Assembly: GCF_030547185.1 (NCBI RefSeq)
Contig: NZ_JAUOQR010000018.1
Span: 1 to 38,125 of the forward strand
Origin: Neptuniibacter sp. 1_MG-2023
GTDB taxonomy: Bacteria > Pseudomonadota > Gammaproteobacteria > Pseudomonadales > Balneatricaceae
DNA: 38,125 nt
Reading direction: 5' to 3'
Shown: one piece after another, positions 27,208 to 36,826 of the stretch
Numbering within the stretch: the stretch's first letter is position 1
How the letters are laid out: each line of letters begins with the position of its first letter
Translations under genes and position numbers: made by a program
The notes under the pieces: model-generated
Seen by the model: the letters and a program-made list of their open reading frames with translations, nothing else
Database searches by the model: none
Told to the model about the DNA's origin: nothing

Positions 27208-28140
27208 ATGACAGTACAGATCAGACCTCCAGTTTTATCACAAGAAGATTGTGTATTTCGCGCTAACCTGCGAAAGAAACTAAATATTGAATCCTACTTA
27301 CAAGATCGAACAGCGTTTTGTGTAGGAGAAAAAGCGATTCACTGTGAATTGTATGAATTTTCTCCTGATGCGCCCACGATTGTTTTTCTACCGGGCATCG
27401 GCACGTATTGTGAGCTTTACGCCGAGTTGTTGTCGGGGTTGTCTAAAAAAGGTTTTAATGTGGTCGGCATCGACCCTTTAGGGCATGGATATTCGGCGGG
27501 TTCTCGAGGTGATTACACCGTTGAGCAGATGTGTGACGCCGTATCGGAAGTGCTTGATGTACTTCAGCAGCGTTTTGAAGGGCCGTTTGGTATTTATGGC
27601 TATTCTATAGGTGCTTTGCTTGCGATGGCTGCGGCAGAACAGGATGATCGCCTTTCTGCTGTTCTATGTGGCACTTTATTAGTGCCTGATATAGCGCCTG
27701 ATATGGGCTATCGCATGGGCTGGAATTGGACATGGGCTTCCTCTCTAATGATGCCTACTTATAAGGTCCCTCTTAAAAACTTTGTGGATTTCGAGCAGTT
27801 GCTAAAAGGTCATCCGGCCGCACAAGAAATCAACAATGATCCTTTGATTGTTTTTGATTATCCGCTCCGTACTCTTTCTAGCTTATTTAATTACCGTTGT
27901 AATATTGTTAGCAAAAAGTTTGATTTTTCTTCTGCTATTTTGCATGGAGATCAAGACGAGGTGTTGCCGCTCAGTTATTCACGGCGTGTGATGAGTTACT
28001 GCGATCAGCCATTGGAACTGTTGGTTGTTGATAATGAAGGGCATATGGTGCCATTAATGAAACCTAAACTTATTGTTGAGATGGCGGCTCAGTGGTTTGA
28101 AAAGCAGTTTTCGAAAGAGATGGCAGACGCTGTTCTTTAA
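27208..28140 (+). CDS. Alpha/beta hydrolase (serine lipase/esterase-like)
   Basis: This is a cytoplasmic alpha/beta hydrolase resembling monoacylglycerol lipases. The oxyanion strand is FLPGIGTYCELY, the nucleophile elbow GYSIGA (Ser near 130), the acid site HGDQDEVLP, and the histidine is in EGHMVPL near residue 288. The GIDPLGHGYSAGSRG segment between strands fits the lysophospholipase/MGL group. There is no signal peptide. It starts 13 bases after mutM and is probably co-transcribed. The next two genes also look lipid-related, but they have their own regulated promoter, so the link is only suggestive. The substrate is not predictable from sequence alone. Confidence 0.85.
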   Translation: MTVQIRPPVLSQEDCVFRANLRKKLNIESYLQDRTAFCVGEKAIHCELYEFSPDAPTIVFLPGIGTYCELYAELLSGLSKKGFNVVGIDPLGHGYSAGSRGDYTVEQMCDAVSEVLDVLQQRFEGPFGIYGYSIGALLAMAAAEQDDRLSAVLCGTLLVPDIAPDMGYRMGWNWTWASSLMMPTYKVPLKNFVDFEQLLKGHPAAQEINNDPLIVFDYPLRTLSSLFNYRCNIVSKKFDFSSAILHGDQDEVLPLSYSRRVMSYCDQPLELLVVDNEGHMVPLMKPKLIVEMAAQWFEKQFSKEMADAVL

Positions 28141-28147
28141 TTTGTCG

Positions 28148-28203
28148 CTGTCATAAAAATGTAAATACTCATTCATCGGAATGTCACCTTAGTTGCTCAT
28201 TAT
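28148..28203 (+). promoter_or_regulatory. Tandem Pho box and -10 element of the PAP2/glycosyltransferase operon
   Basis: Four heptamers are phased exactly 11 bases apart: CTGTCAT at 28148, ATGTAAA at 28159, CATTCAT at 28170 and ATGTCAC at 28181. The PhoB consensus half-site is CTGTCAT with a four-base spacer; the matches are 7, 4, 5 and 5 of 7, and the last is 6 of 7 if a final C is allowed. A possible -10, CATTAT, starts ten bases after the last half-site, the spacing expected when PhoB replaces the -35. The predicted leader is about 30 bases. Confidence 0.7.
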
Positions 28204-28240
28204 CTTCAAGTATGACTAGAGTACTTGGAGAACTCCGAAT

Positions 28241-28777
28241 ATGAGTGCTATGAAGTTTCTAACCGCGTTTGATCTTTTGGCATTTAATTGGTGTTTAGGG
28301 TTACCTAAAGCACCTCAAATGGCCTTAATTAGCCGTCAAATTTCTCGTTTAGGTGATGGTGGCTTTTATTTGCTGGTGGGTGTTTTTCTTGCAATCTTCG
28401 AGTCTGTATCTGGACTCGTTTTTCTAATTGCAGGGTTGTTTGCTTACTTAATCGAATTGCCTCTGTATTTAATACTTAAAAACACTATTAAGCGAGATCG
28501 TCCTTGTGAGTCCCTTCCTATTGAGGCTTATATAGTACCTTCTGATAAATTTAGTTTTCCTTCAGGTCATTCCGCAGCCGCCTTTGTTTTTGCCGCGCTT
28601 ATTGCTAATTTCTACCCTGCCTATGCTGAGTTCGCCTATGGTTGTGCCTTAATGGTGGGTGTTTCCCGTATATTGTTAGGCGTGCATTATCCTACTGATA
28701 TTTTAGCGGGTGCTGTTTTAGGTTTGTGCAGCGCAACGTTTGCATTAAGTTTTTTGCCTGCGTTGGTTGTGCTCTAA
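28241..28777 (+). CDS. PAP2-family membrane phosphatase
   Basis: This is a membrane phosphatase of the PAP2 (type 2 phosphatidic acid phosphatase) superfamily, which acts on phosphatidate, phosphatidylglycerophosphate or undecaprenyl diphosphate. All three catalytic motifs are complete: K80-x6-RP (87-88), PSGH at 107-110 and SR (142-143)-x5-H149-x3-D153. Five to six hydrophobic segments surround them, with the active site probably facing the periplasm. At 178 residues it is a compact member. GGAG lies ten bases before the ATG. The next gene begins three bases after its stop, so both form one operon behind the tandem Pho box. Phosphatidate as substrate is an inference from that context. Confidence 0.9.
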   Translation: MSAMKFLTAFDLLAFNWCLGLPKAPQMALISRQISRLGDGGFYLLVGVFLAIFESVSGLVFLIAGLFAYLIELPLYLILKNTIKRDRPCESLPIEAYIVPSDKFSFPSGHSAAAFVFAALIANFYPAYAEFAYGCALMVGVSRILLGVHYPTDILAGAVLGLCSATFALSFLPALVVL

Positions 28778-28780
28778 AAT

Positions 28781-29821
28781 ATGAAAGTTTTATATGGTGT
28801 TCAAGCGACAGGTAATGGTCATATCACACGAGCAAGGGTGATGGCTCCTGCGTTAGAGAAAGCAGGGGTGGATGTTGATTATTTGTTCAGTGGTCGGGAT
28901 CCTGAAGAGTTGTTTAATATGGAACCCTTTGGTGCTTACCAGTGCCGACAAGGTCTAACCTTCTATATGGAAGGAAGTAAAGTTAATCAATGGAAAACCT
29001 TCACAGGTAATAATCCAATAAAATTGGTCAGAGATATTTTTGCTCTGAATCTGGATCAATATGATTTAGTGATCACTGATTTTGAGCCTGTGACCGCTTG
29101 GGCGGCAAAACTCAAGGGGGTTCCTAGTGTGGGCATAGCTCACCAATATGCTTTTTTGCATGCTTTGCCTGATTCAAAAACAGGCTTTATTTTTAGACAT
29201 CAAATCAAAAGCTTTGCACCTGCTAAAGTGTCTGTTGGTATTCATTGGCACCATTTTAACCATGCAATCTGCCCGCCGTTGATTCAAGCACCGTTGTTCG
29301 ATCCCGTTAAGAGTGACAATAAAGTCGTTGTCTATTTACCACATGATAATGTAGATCAAATTTGTCGGGCGTTGCAGCTGTATACCGAGTACGAATTCTT
29401 TGTCTATGCGCGGGTTGATAAAGCGACAGATGATGGGAATATGCACGTTCGGCCTTTTTCGCGTGATGGATTTCACCGTGACTTATCGGACTGTTCGGGG
29501 GTGATTTGTAATTCAGGCTTTGGTTTGTTGAGTGAGGCGATTCAGTACGGTAAAAAAATCCTGACGCTGCCGCAGGTCGGGCAGGCTGAGCAGGAGTCTA
29601 ATGCTGAGATACTCGAATATTTAGGGTTAGGGATTGTTATTGATAGTTTGCAATCCGAGCGGCTTGCTCAGTGGTTAGCTTTACCTATGCCTGAACCTAA
29701 AGTGTTTCCTGATTTGGCGACTATTTTAGCTGAATGGATTGCAGCCGGTTGTAATCGAACGGTTCAGTCGGTTGTAGATGATGCTTGGAATAGCTCATAT
29801 AGCGTTACAGCTTCTCGTTAA
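28781..29821 (+). CDS. Glycosyltransferase of the MJ1255/VC2487 family (GT-B, GT28-like)
   Basis: This is a GT-B fold transferase. The N-terminal glycine-rich acceptor loop is TGNGHITRA at residues 10-18. The C-terminal sugar-nucleotide site reads CNSGFGLLSEAIQYGKKI near 243-260 and ends PQVGQAEQESNAE near 264-276, the pattern seen in MurG and diacylglycerol galactosyltransferases. It lacks membrane segments and would work at the inner face of the membrane. The family is known by name (MJ1255, VC2487), but I know of no assigned substrate. It is the second gene of the PAP2 operon, three bases after it. Glycosylating the diacylglycerol released by the phosphatase is a reasonable but unproven role. 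Confidence 0.87.
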   Translation: MKVLYGVQATGNGHITRARVMAPALEKAGVDVDYLFSGRDPEELFNMEPFGAYQCRQGLTFYMEGSKVNQWKTFTGNNPIKLVRDIFALNLDQYDLVITDFEPVTAWAAKLKGVPSVGIAHQYAFLHALPDSKTGFIFRHQIKSFAPAKVSVGIHWHHFNHAICPPLIQAPLFDPVKSDNKVVVYLPHDNVDQICRALQLYTEYEFFVYARVDKATDDGNMHVRPFSRDGFHRDLSDCSGVICNSGFGLLSEAIQYGKKILTLPQVGQAEQESNAEILEYLGLGIVIDSLQSERLAQWLALPMPEPKVFPDLATILAEWIAAGCNRTVQSVVDDAWNSSYSVTASR

Positions 29822-30454
29822 GTAAGATCTGTAAAAAAAACCGCCATTAATCTTTTATAGATGTGTTTAGCTGTAGGTAATATAGCTTTCAGAGATTAGT
29901 GCTTAGTTAAATTTAGATATGTATAAGGAGGGAGGTAAGGGGATACTTCATTCCTTGAAGAATCCCCTCTATTGGCTTCCATAATCCTTGCGGTAAAAAA
30001 TCCTAGGGCGTCATGCCTTCCTTTCCGCTTCTCGAGGCCATCCTTCGTATTCGTTCCATGAACAGGAGATCCACGTATTCAATTATGCCCTTTACGGGGA
30101 GTATTGATATAAGAAAAATTCCTAATTTTCTGGTTTAGCTAAGCTAATGGATGTTTTCGGTTTGAATTGTGAATAAAACGGTTGTTTAAATCTGTCGAAG
30201 CGGTTTTTTTGCGGGTTTCTGTCTTTTGATGGAAGCTAAGAAGGTTATTTCTAATGGATCGCCCTGATATTTTATCTGTTTACTATTTATCCAGTTGAGG
30301 CCCTGTAATAGTTGATCTCTGAATTAAGAGCCTTTCAATAGAAGGTAGTAATGTTTCTTTTATTTGAACCTGCATCTTAGATTTTGGCTAGTCATGAGGT
30401 TTTTTTCTGTTTACTGGACATAAGGGGGGAGGGAACTTAAACTAATGGCTGTTT
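29822..30454. other. Gap of 0.6 kb without a recognised gene
   Basis: No convincing coding region is present. The left part holds a strand-asymmetric block (29930-30100) described separately. The right part (about 30121-30454) is AT-rich and holds no motif I can name; the promoter for the thi operon should be here, but no clear -35/-10 pair stands out. An open frame of 41 codons (30013-30138, +) has no ribosome-binding site. No terminator hairpin follows the glycosyltransferase gene. Confidence 0.6.
29930..30100 (-). ncRNA. Candidate CsrB/RsmY-like regulatory RNA (uncertain)
   Basis: On the minus strand ten GGA triplets occur between 29952 and 30072, five of them AGGA, against one GGA on the other strand. 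A hairpin at 29939-29967 (GGGGAT-x-CTTC pairing with GAAG-x-ATCCCC) presents AAGGAAT in its loop, and GTTC-ATG-GAAC places another GGA in a short stem-loop. GGA in hairpin loops is how sponge RNAs of the CsrB/RsmZ type bind CsrA/RsmA. Against this, the minus strand shows no terminator with a U-run after the last hairpin and no clear promoter, and a decayed repeat or pseudogene is possible. Confidence 0.35.
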
Positions 30455-30531
30455 TTGGTCGGGGTGCCCTATAGGGCTGAGACTATACCCGTTGAACCTG
30501 ATCCGGTTTATTCCGGCGTAGGAAACCCAGA
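30455..30531 (+). promoter_or_regulatory. TPP (thiamine pyrophosphate) riboswitch
   Basis: The THI-box signatures occur in order: CGGGGTGCCC, GGGCTGAGA, ACCCGTTGAACCTGATCCGG and the closing GTAGGAAACC. They form the two parallel arms, which recognise the pyrimidine (CTGAGA) and the pyrophosphate. GGT at 30457 can pair with ACC near the 3' end as P1. It lies 63 bases upstream of thiD and should lower thiDC expression when TPP is plentiful. Confidence 0.96.
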
Positions 30532-30566
30532 TGTTGATAATTTCAAATCAATTCAATAACTTTTCT

Positions 30567-30590
30567 GGCCTCAGTATGATAATTGAGGTT
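30567..30590 (+). promoter_or_regulatory. Ribosome-site-sequestering hairpin of the TPP riboswitch
   Basis: CCTCA (30569-30573) pairs with TGAGG (30584-30588), extended by two G-T pairs, and buries the GAGG ribosome-binding site of thiD. No T-run follows. The switch therefore probably works on translation and not by termination. Confidence 0.6.
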
Positions 30591-30594
30591 AGTC

Positions 30595-33355
<2,761 letters not shown>

Positions 33356-33370
33356 TTGAGTAGCACTATT

Positions 33371-33399
33371 AAAAAGCCGCTACTTTAGCGGCTTTTTTT
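33371..33399 (+). terminator. Intrinsic terminator after thiC
   Basis: GCCGCTA (33376-33382) pairs with TAGCGGC (33386-33392) around three bases, with A residues before and seven T residues after. Confidence 0.92.
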
Positions 33400-33431
33400 G
33401 TGTCATTTTGAAGATGTTTTTGGAGAATGAT

Positions 33432-33668
33432 GTGTCAGATGAATGGGTAAGCTATATCGCAGTCGGATGTATGATTGTTTTTGCATTTGGCGTGGTGACG
33501 TTGAATGCTTTCCGTCGCAGAAAAGAAATTCCACCGCCTTTAGCTGCAAATGATCGTAAGTTGTATCGTTTATGGCGCTCAGATCCTGAAGCATATAAGC
33601 GTCAATATGGACAATTAGATGAGCAGTATCTTGAGGCCCAGAAAGAGAAAGAGGCTAGTAACAACTAA
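33432..33668 (+). CDS. Small single-pass membrane protein, 78 aa
   Basis: I do not recognise a named family. The protein has an N-terminal membrane segment (about residues 7-25, AVGCMIVFAFGVVTL) followed by RRRK and a charged cytoplasmic tail ending in a Glu/Lys/Gln-rich helix, so the N-terminus should be outside. The GTG start at 33432 is chosen because GGAG lies six bases upstream; ATG 33414 would add six residues with no ribosome-binding site. It stands just behind the thiC terminator. Its 3' end overlaps the opposing MarR-type gene by 14 bases. Confidence 0.72.
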   Translation: MSDEWVSYIAVGCMIVFAFGVVTLNAFRRRKEIPPPLAANDRKLYRLWRSDPEAYKRQYGQLDEQYLEAQKEKEASNN

Positions 33669-34140
33669 CTTGCTGATCCCAAAAAGTCTCTAAATGGCGG
33701 AGCTGTTCACGTAGTGGGTTAAAGTCGCCCCCTTGTAACACCTGCTCGGCATTGATTAATTCAAGTTGCTGATCGAAAAGTTCAGAAATTAGAGTATGTA
33801 TATTTAGGCCTTTAGGGCTTAGTTTTATGCGGATTGAGCGTAGATCATGCTCTGAACGTTCTTGAGTTATGTATCCGTTGCTGACCATTTTTTTCAGATT
33901 ATACGAAACATTTGAGCCTAAATAGTAACCGCGTGTACGTAGTTCGCCTGCGGTCATCTCGCGGTCAGCGATATTATGTAGAAGAAGTGCTTGTACACTG
34001 TTGATATCCGTATACCCGAGAGCTTCAAGTCTGAATTTTAGAATATCTAAGATTCGTCGATGAAGACGTTCAATTAAGCGTAGACATTCTAAAAAATCGT
34101 TGCGATTACTTGGAGACGGCTCGTTTGTCGGATGATTCAT
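33655..34140 (-). CDS. MarR-family winged-helix transcriptional regulator
   Basis: This is a 161-residue MarR-type DNA-binding protein. Helices 1 and 2 (residues 15-45) form the dimer arm. The winged helix runs from MTAGELRTRGYYLGSNVSY (recognition helix SNVSYNLKKMVSNGY) into the wing ERSEHDLRSIRIKLSPKG. The core wording, RGYYLGSNVSYNLKKM, resembles regulators of the PetP/LdtR group known mainly from alphaproteobacteria; this is from memory. No effector or target is evident. It stands alone with a 326-base upstream gap that contains the cyclic-di-GMP riboswitch on the other strand. Its stop region overlaps the small membrane protein gene. Confidence 0.88.
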   Translation of the reverse strand: MNHPTNEPSPSNRNDFLECLRLIERLHRRILDILKFRLEALGYTDINSVQALLLHNIADREMTAGELRTRGYYLGSNVSYNLKKMVSNGYITQERSEHDLRSIRIKLSPKGLNIHTLISELFDQQLELINAEQVLQGGDFNPLREQLRHLETFWDQQVSCY

Positions 34141-34377
34141 TAGCGTTTGGCCTTTGTTCGGTCACTTATTTAGTTGTCTGTGAATATTAGTATTGATTAC
34201 TAATGGATGGCAAAGGTTGTGCTTAGGTTATTAGTCTAGTTTTTGTCATTCATTTGAAATCTTTATTTAGCAAAATTTTGTAACTCTGCTAACCTTGTAG
34301 AAGGCTTAATAAAACCTGAACATTTGGTTAGTTAATCAAGTGTAGAGGTATTTTAAGTCTTGTTCCAGCGAATAGAT

Positions 34378-34462
34378 CCTCTCTCGATAACGGCAAACTT
34401 AGAGTAATCTTAGGACGCAAAGTCACAGATCCTTAGGGATGGCTGGGCTACCGAAAGAGAGG
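34378..34462 (+). promoter_or_regulatory. Cyclic-di-GMP riboswitch (GEMM-I)
   Basis: The GEMM-I signatures occur in order: CGGCAAAC, a stem capped by the GNRA tetraloop GUAA, GGACGCAAAG, a second stem (GATCC with GGAT) and GGCTGGGCTACCG. CCTCTCT (34378-34384) pairs with AGAGAGG (34456-34462) as the closing P1. A guanine is kept at the ligand-contact position of the first arm, which favours cyclic-di-GMP over cGAMP. No open frame follows on this strand for 500 bases; the DNA downstream is the antisense of the small gene at 34467-34730. Confidence 0.88.
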
Positions 34463-34466
34463 TTTA

Positions 34467-34730
34467 CTATTTCTGTTTTAAAGGGTGTTCTGCTGGAAGT
34501 TGTCTCTCGATCCAGAGTGCCAGCTTATGTCTCATGTTAATTTCGTTGTCTTGGCCTTTGGCTAGCGGTTGAATGAGTCCATCTTGTACTAATAATCTAT
34601 AAATGGCAGTAATTTTATTTGATGCGCTATCTGTAGATTCAAATTGGCCCGCACCTCGCTTTTCTATGTAAATTGAGCCGATGCGAAGTGCTTCCTTGAC
34701 TAGTTCTGCTTCATGTTTATGCTTTTTCAT
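34467..34730 (-). CDS. Small conserved-looking protein, 87 aa (possibly DUF5062)
   Basis: This is a soluble, basic, mostly helical protein without membrane segments or cysteines. The wording (MKKHKHEAELVKEALRIG, a middle YRLLVQDGLIQPL, and MRHKLALWIERQLPAEHPL near the end) recalls the short DUF5062 proteins of Vibrio and relatives; this is from memory and not certain. No function is known to me. ATG 34730 is preferred, with GAGTGG about eight bases upstream; a GTG at 34739 would add three residues. The stop lies five bases past the 3' edge of a cyclic-di-GMP riboswitch pointing at this gene from the other strand. Confidence 0.72.
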   Translation of the reverse strand: MKKHKHEAELVKEALRIGSIYIEKRGAGQFESTDSASNKITAIYRLLVQDGLIQPLAKGQDNEINMRHKLALWIERQLPAEHPLKQK

Positions 34731-34843
34731 AATAGCCACTCTATTTGATGCTCATATGTTAACTTTGAATAGAAAGGTGATAAAAAACAAGTCTTTGTAT
34801 TAATTATTCATTATGCCCTTTTCTACTGTAGCGGTGTTGTATT

Positions 34844-34886
34844 TCTCTCGCGTAGGGATAAATATTTTATGAATAGTGGCGAGAGA
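34844..34886. repeat. 8-bp inverted repeat upstream of the YcbL-like gene
   Basis: TCTCTCGC (34844-34851) is mirrored by GCGAGAGA (34879-34886) with 27 bases between. It lies about 40-80 bases upstream of the -10 of the next gene and could be an operator. The same CTCTCTCG word forms the left strand of P1 in the riboswitch at 34378. Confidence 0.4.
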
Positions 34887-34923
34887 GATCCTTAGATCTT
34901 GTCTTTTAAGCTATATCCGCTGA

Positions 34924-34929
34924 TATAAT
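34924..34929 (+). promoter_or_regulatory. Probable -10 element of the YcbL-like gene
   Basis: A perfect TATAAT lies 34 bases before the start codon. TTGTCT is found 19 bases upstream, a long spacer. This gene thus probably has its own promoter and does not depend on the riboswitch transcript. Confidence 0.5.
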
Positions 34930-34963
34930 AAGCCTTTGTCGCGCATTTACATTAGAGATGAGT

Positions 34964-35593
34964 ATGAAATATCGGACTATTCCTGTAACGCCTTTCCAGC
35001 AAAACTGCACTCTAGTGTGGTGCGAGCATACAAAAAAAGCAGCGATTGTTGACCCCGGTGGTGATTTAGATCAGATACTGGCGGCTGTTGAGGAGGAGGG
35101 TGTGCTGGTGGAAAAAATCATGCTCACTCATGCCCATATAGATCATGCTGGTGGCACTGCTGAGTTATCGGCTAATAAAGGTCTCCCTATTGAGGGGCCT
35201 CATAAAGGTGACCTTTTTTGGATAGAAGGGATGTCGCAGCAATGCTCAATGTTTAATTTTCCACATTGTGACTCTTTTACGCCTGATCGATGGTTGGATG
35301 ATGGAGATGAGGTCAAGGTTGGTGGTGGTGTTTTTCAGGTAATCCACTGTCCCGGACATACTCCAGGTCATGTTGTTTTTTATAATGAGAAAGATCAGAT
35401 GGCATTGGTTGGAGATGTAATATTCCATGGCTCTATTGGTCGAACTGATTTTCCTAAAGGTAATCATCAAGAGCTGATCGATTCTATCAAAATGAAGCTG
35501 TTTCCTTTAGGTGAATCTGTCGAGTTTATTCCTGGTCATGGCCCGCGCTCAACATTGGGTGTTGAGATTAAGAGTAATCCTTACGTTCGCTAA
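34964..35593 (+). CDS. Metallo-beta-lactamase-fold hydrolase, glyoxalase II-like (YcbL family)
   Basis: This is a cytoplasmic MBL-fold hydrolase whose E. coli and Salmonella homologue, YcbL, has type-II glyoxalase activity on S-lactoylglutathione. The metal motif is THAHIDHAGG near residues 58-67. Further ligands lie in HCPGHTPGHVVF, the bridging aspartate in LVGDVIFHGSIGRTDFP, and the last histidine in FIPGHGPRSTLG. ATG 34964 gives MKYRTIPVTPFQQNC, the family start, with AGAG six bases upstream. The C-terminus is a few residues shorter than in YcbL. Its 3' end overlaps that of zapE, coming the other way, by 26 bases. Confidence 0.92.
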   Translation: MKYRTIPVTPFQQNCTLVWCEHTKKAAIVDPGGDLDQILAAVEEEGVLVEKIMLTHAHIDHAGGTAELSANKGLPIEGPHKGDLFWIEGMSQQCSMFNFPHCDSFTPDRWLDDGDEVKVGGGVFQVIHCPGHTPGHVVFYNEKDQMALVGDVIFHGSIGRTDFPKGNHQELIDSIKMKLFPLGESVEFIPGHGPRSTLGVEIKSNPYVR

Positions 35594-36770
35594 CGGCGTA
35601 AGAGGGTGTTGCTTGATAGGCGGTGGAAGACATTTCATGTAAGCGACTGAGTGTTCTCTTGAATGGTTTTTTTAATAGAACTCCCTTGTAGAGTTGCTCT
35701 GCAGTGTCTTCTGCGCTGAGATATAAATTTACTCTACAGTCATAAAGCTCATCAACTAGGCTGATAAAGCGTCTTGCTGGATCATCATGATTGCTTTGCA
35801 CGACCTTTCTTAAGCCGGTGGTGTTAAATAAGCCATAACTATCTTCCGTTCCTCTCGCTTTTATCTGCTCTTTGCTTTGGCCTTGAAAACGTGGAACGTT
35901 ACTCAAAATTAGGTGCGAATAATTTGAGGCGAGTTCAATATAATCTCGTGCTGATCTTGGGCCCTCACAGAGTTCGGCAAAATCAAACCAAATTACAGAA
36001 TCGTCTCTAGCTATACAGTTAATTTTTCGCCCGCAGAGTGTGACGCTGTTGCTGTTAGGTTGTGCCTCGTGCTGGGTTAGTTTGTAATAGATCTTTTTTA
36101 AGGCTTGGTTATCTTGAATAAAATAAGCTGGGTTTGAAGCTAGATAATTGAGACGATGGTCGTTGCCATTATCTAGAGGAATGACCTGCATATTGTCCTT
36201 GATTAATTTGATCGTGGGCAGGAATCGATCACGGTGAAGGCCGTCTGAGTATAGATCATCGGGTTCTATATTTGATGTGCTGATAATGGTGACCCCTTTG
36301 GAGAACAGAGCCTGATAAAGCCGTCCTAATAACATGGCATCACCAATGTCAGAGACAAAAAACTCATCGAAGCATATTACCTTGTATTTAAGACTTAATT
36401 CGTTGGCAATATGAGCTAAAGGATCGGGTTTTCCTGAATGTAAGAATAGTTGCTGGTGGATCATCACCATGAAGCGATGAAAATGGAGTCTAATATATGT
36501 CTTTGGTGCTAGGCATTGGCAAAATAGATCCATTAGCATTGTTTTGCCTCGACCTACAGGCCCCCAGATATAAATCCCAAGGCTAGAAGGCGGTTTGTCG
36601 AACCATCTTTTACCCCACTTTATCGGTTTGGATAGTTCGAAATGAGAAAGGTGGTTTAGTTGCTGCTGGAGTTGTTTAACAACCTCTGTTTGTGCAAGGT
36701 CCGGTGATAGTTGGGATTGATCAAGTAGTTGCTGATACTGTTTTTCTATAGACCGAATAATTATCTTCAT
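35568..36770 (-). CDS. zapE: Cell-division ATPase ZapE (AFG1-like)
   Basis: ZapE is an AAA-type ATPase that associates with the Z ring late in division and destabilises FtsZ polymers. The Walker A motif is WGPVGRGKTMLMDLF near residue 70, Walker B is VICFDEFFVSDIGDA near 131, and the sensor and arginine-finger region follows (IISTSNIEPDDLYSDGLHRDRF). The length of 400 residues fits the family (about 375-400). No good ribosome-binding site precedes the ATG; the bases just upstream read as the complement of one, so expression may be low. It lies 56 bases downstream of pfkA on the same strand and may share its transcript. Confidence 0.93.
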   Translation of the reverse strand: MKIIIRSIEKQYQQLLDQSQLSPDLAQTEVVKQLQQQLNHLSHFELSKPIKWGKRWFDKPPSSLGIYIWGPVGRGKTMLMDLFCQCLAPKTYIRLHFHRFMVMIHQQLFLHSGKPDPLAHIANELSLKYKVICFDEFFVSDIGDAMLLGRLYQALFSKGVTIISTSNIEPDDLYSDGLHRDRFLPTIKLIKDNMQVIPLDNGNDHRLNYLASNPAYFIQDNQALKKIYYKLTQHEAQPNSNSVTLCGRKINCIARDDSVIWFDFAELCEGPRSARDYIELASNYSHLILSNVPRFQGQSKEQIKARGTEDSYGLFNTTGLRKVVQSNHDDPARRFISLVDELYDCRVNLYLSAEDTAEQLYKGVLLKKPFKRTLSRLHEMSSTAYQATPSYAVSERKDYS

Positions 36771-36826
36771 AAGGAGGCTATTATAAACTTAGAGGGTTGT
36801 TGGAGTGGTGATCATATAGCCAGCGA

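Noticed and set aside
30013-30138. 41-codon open frame (+) in the gap before the thi riboswitch
   Set aside because: No ribosome site, short, and it overlaps the GGA-rich block; nothing supports translation. It is kept only as a hint that the block could be a decayed element.
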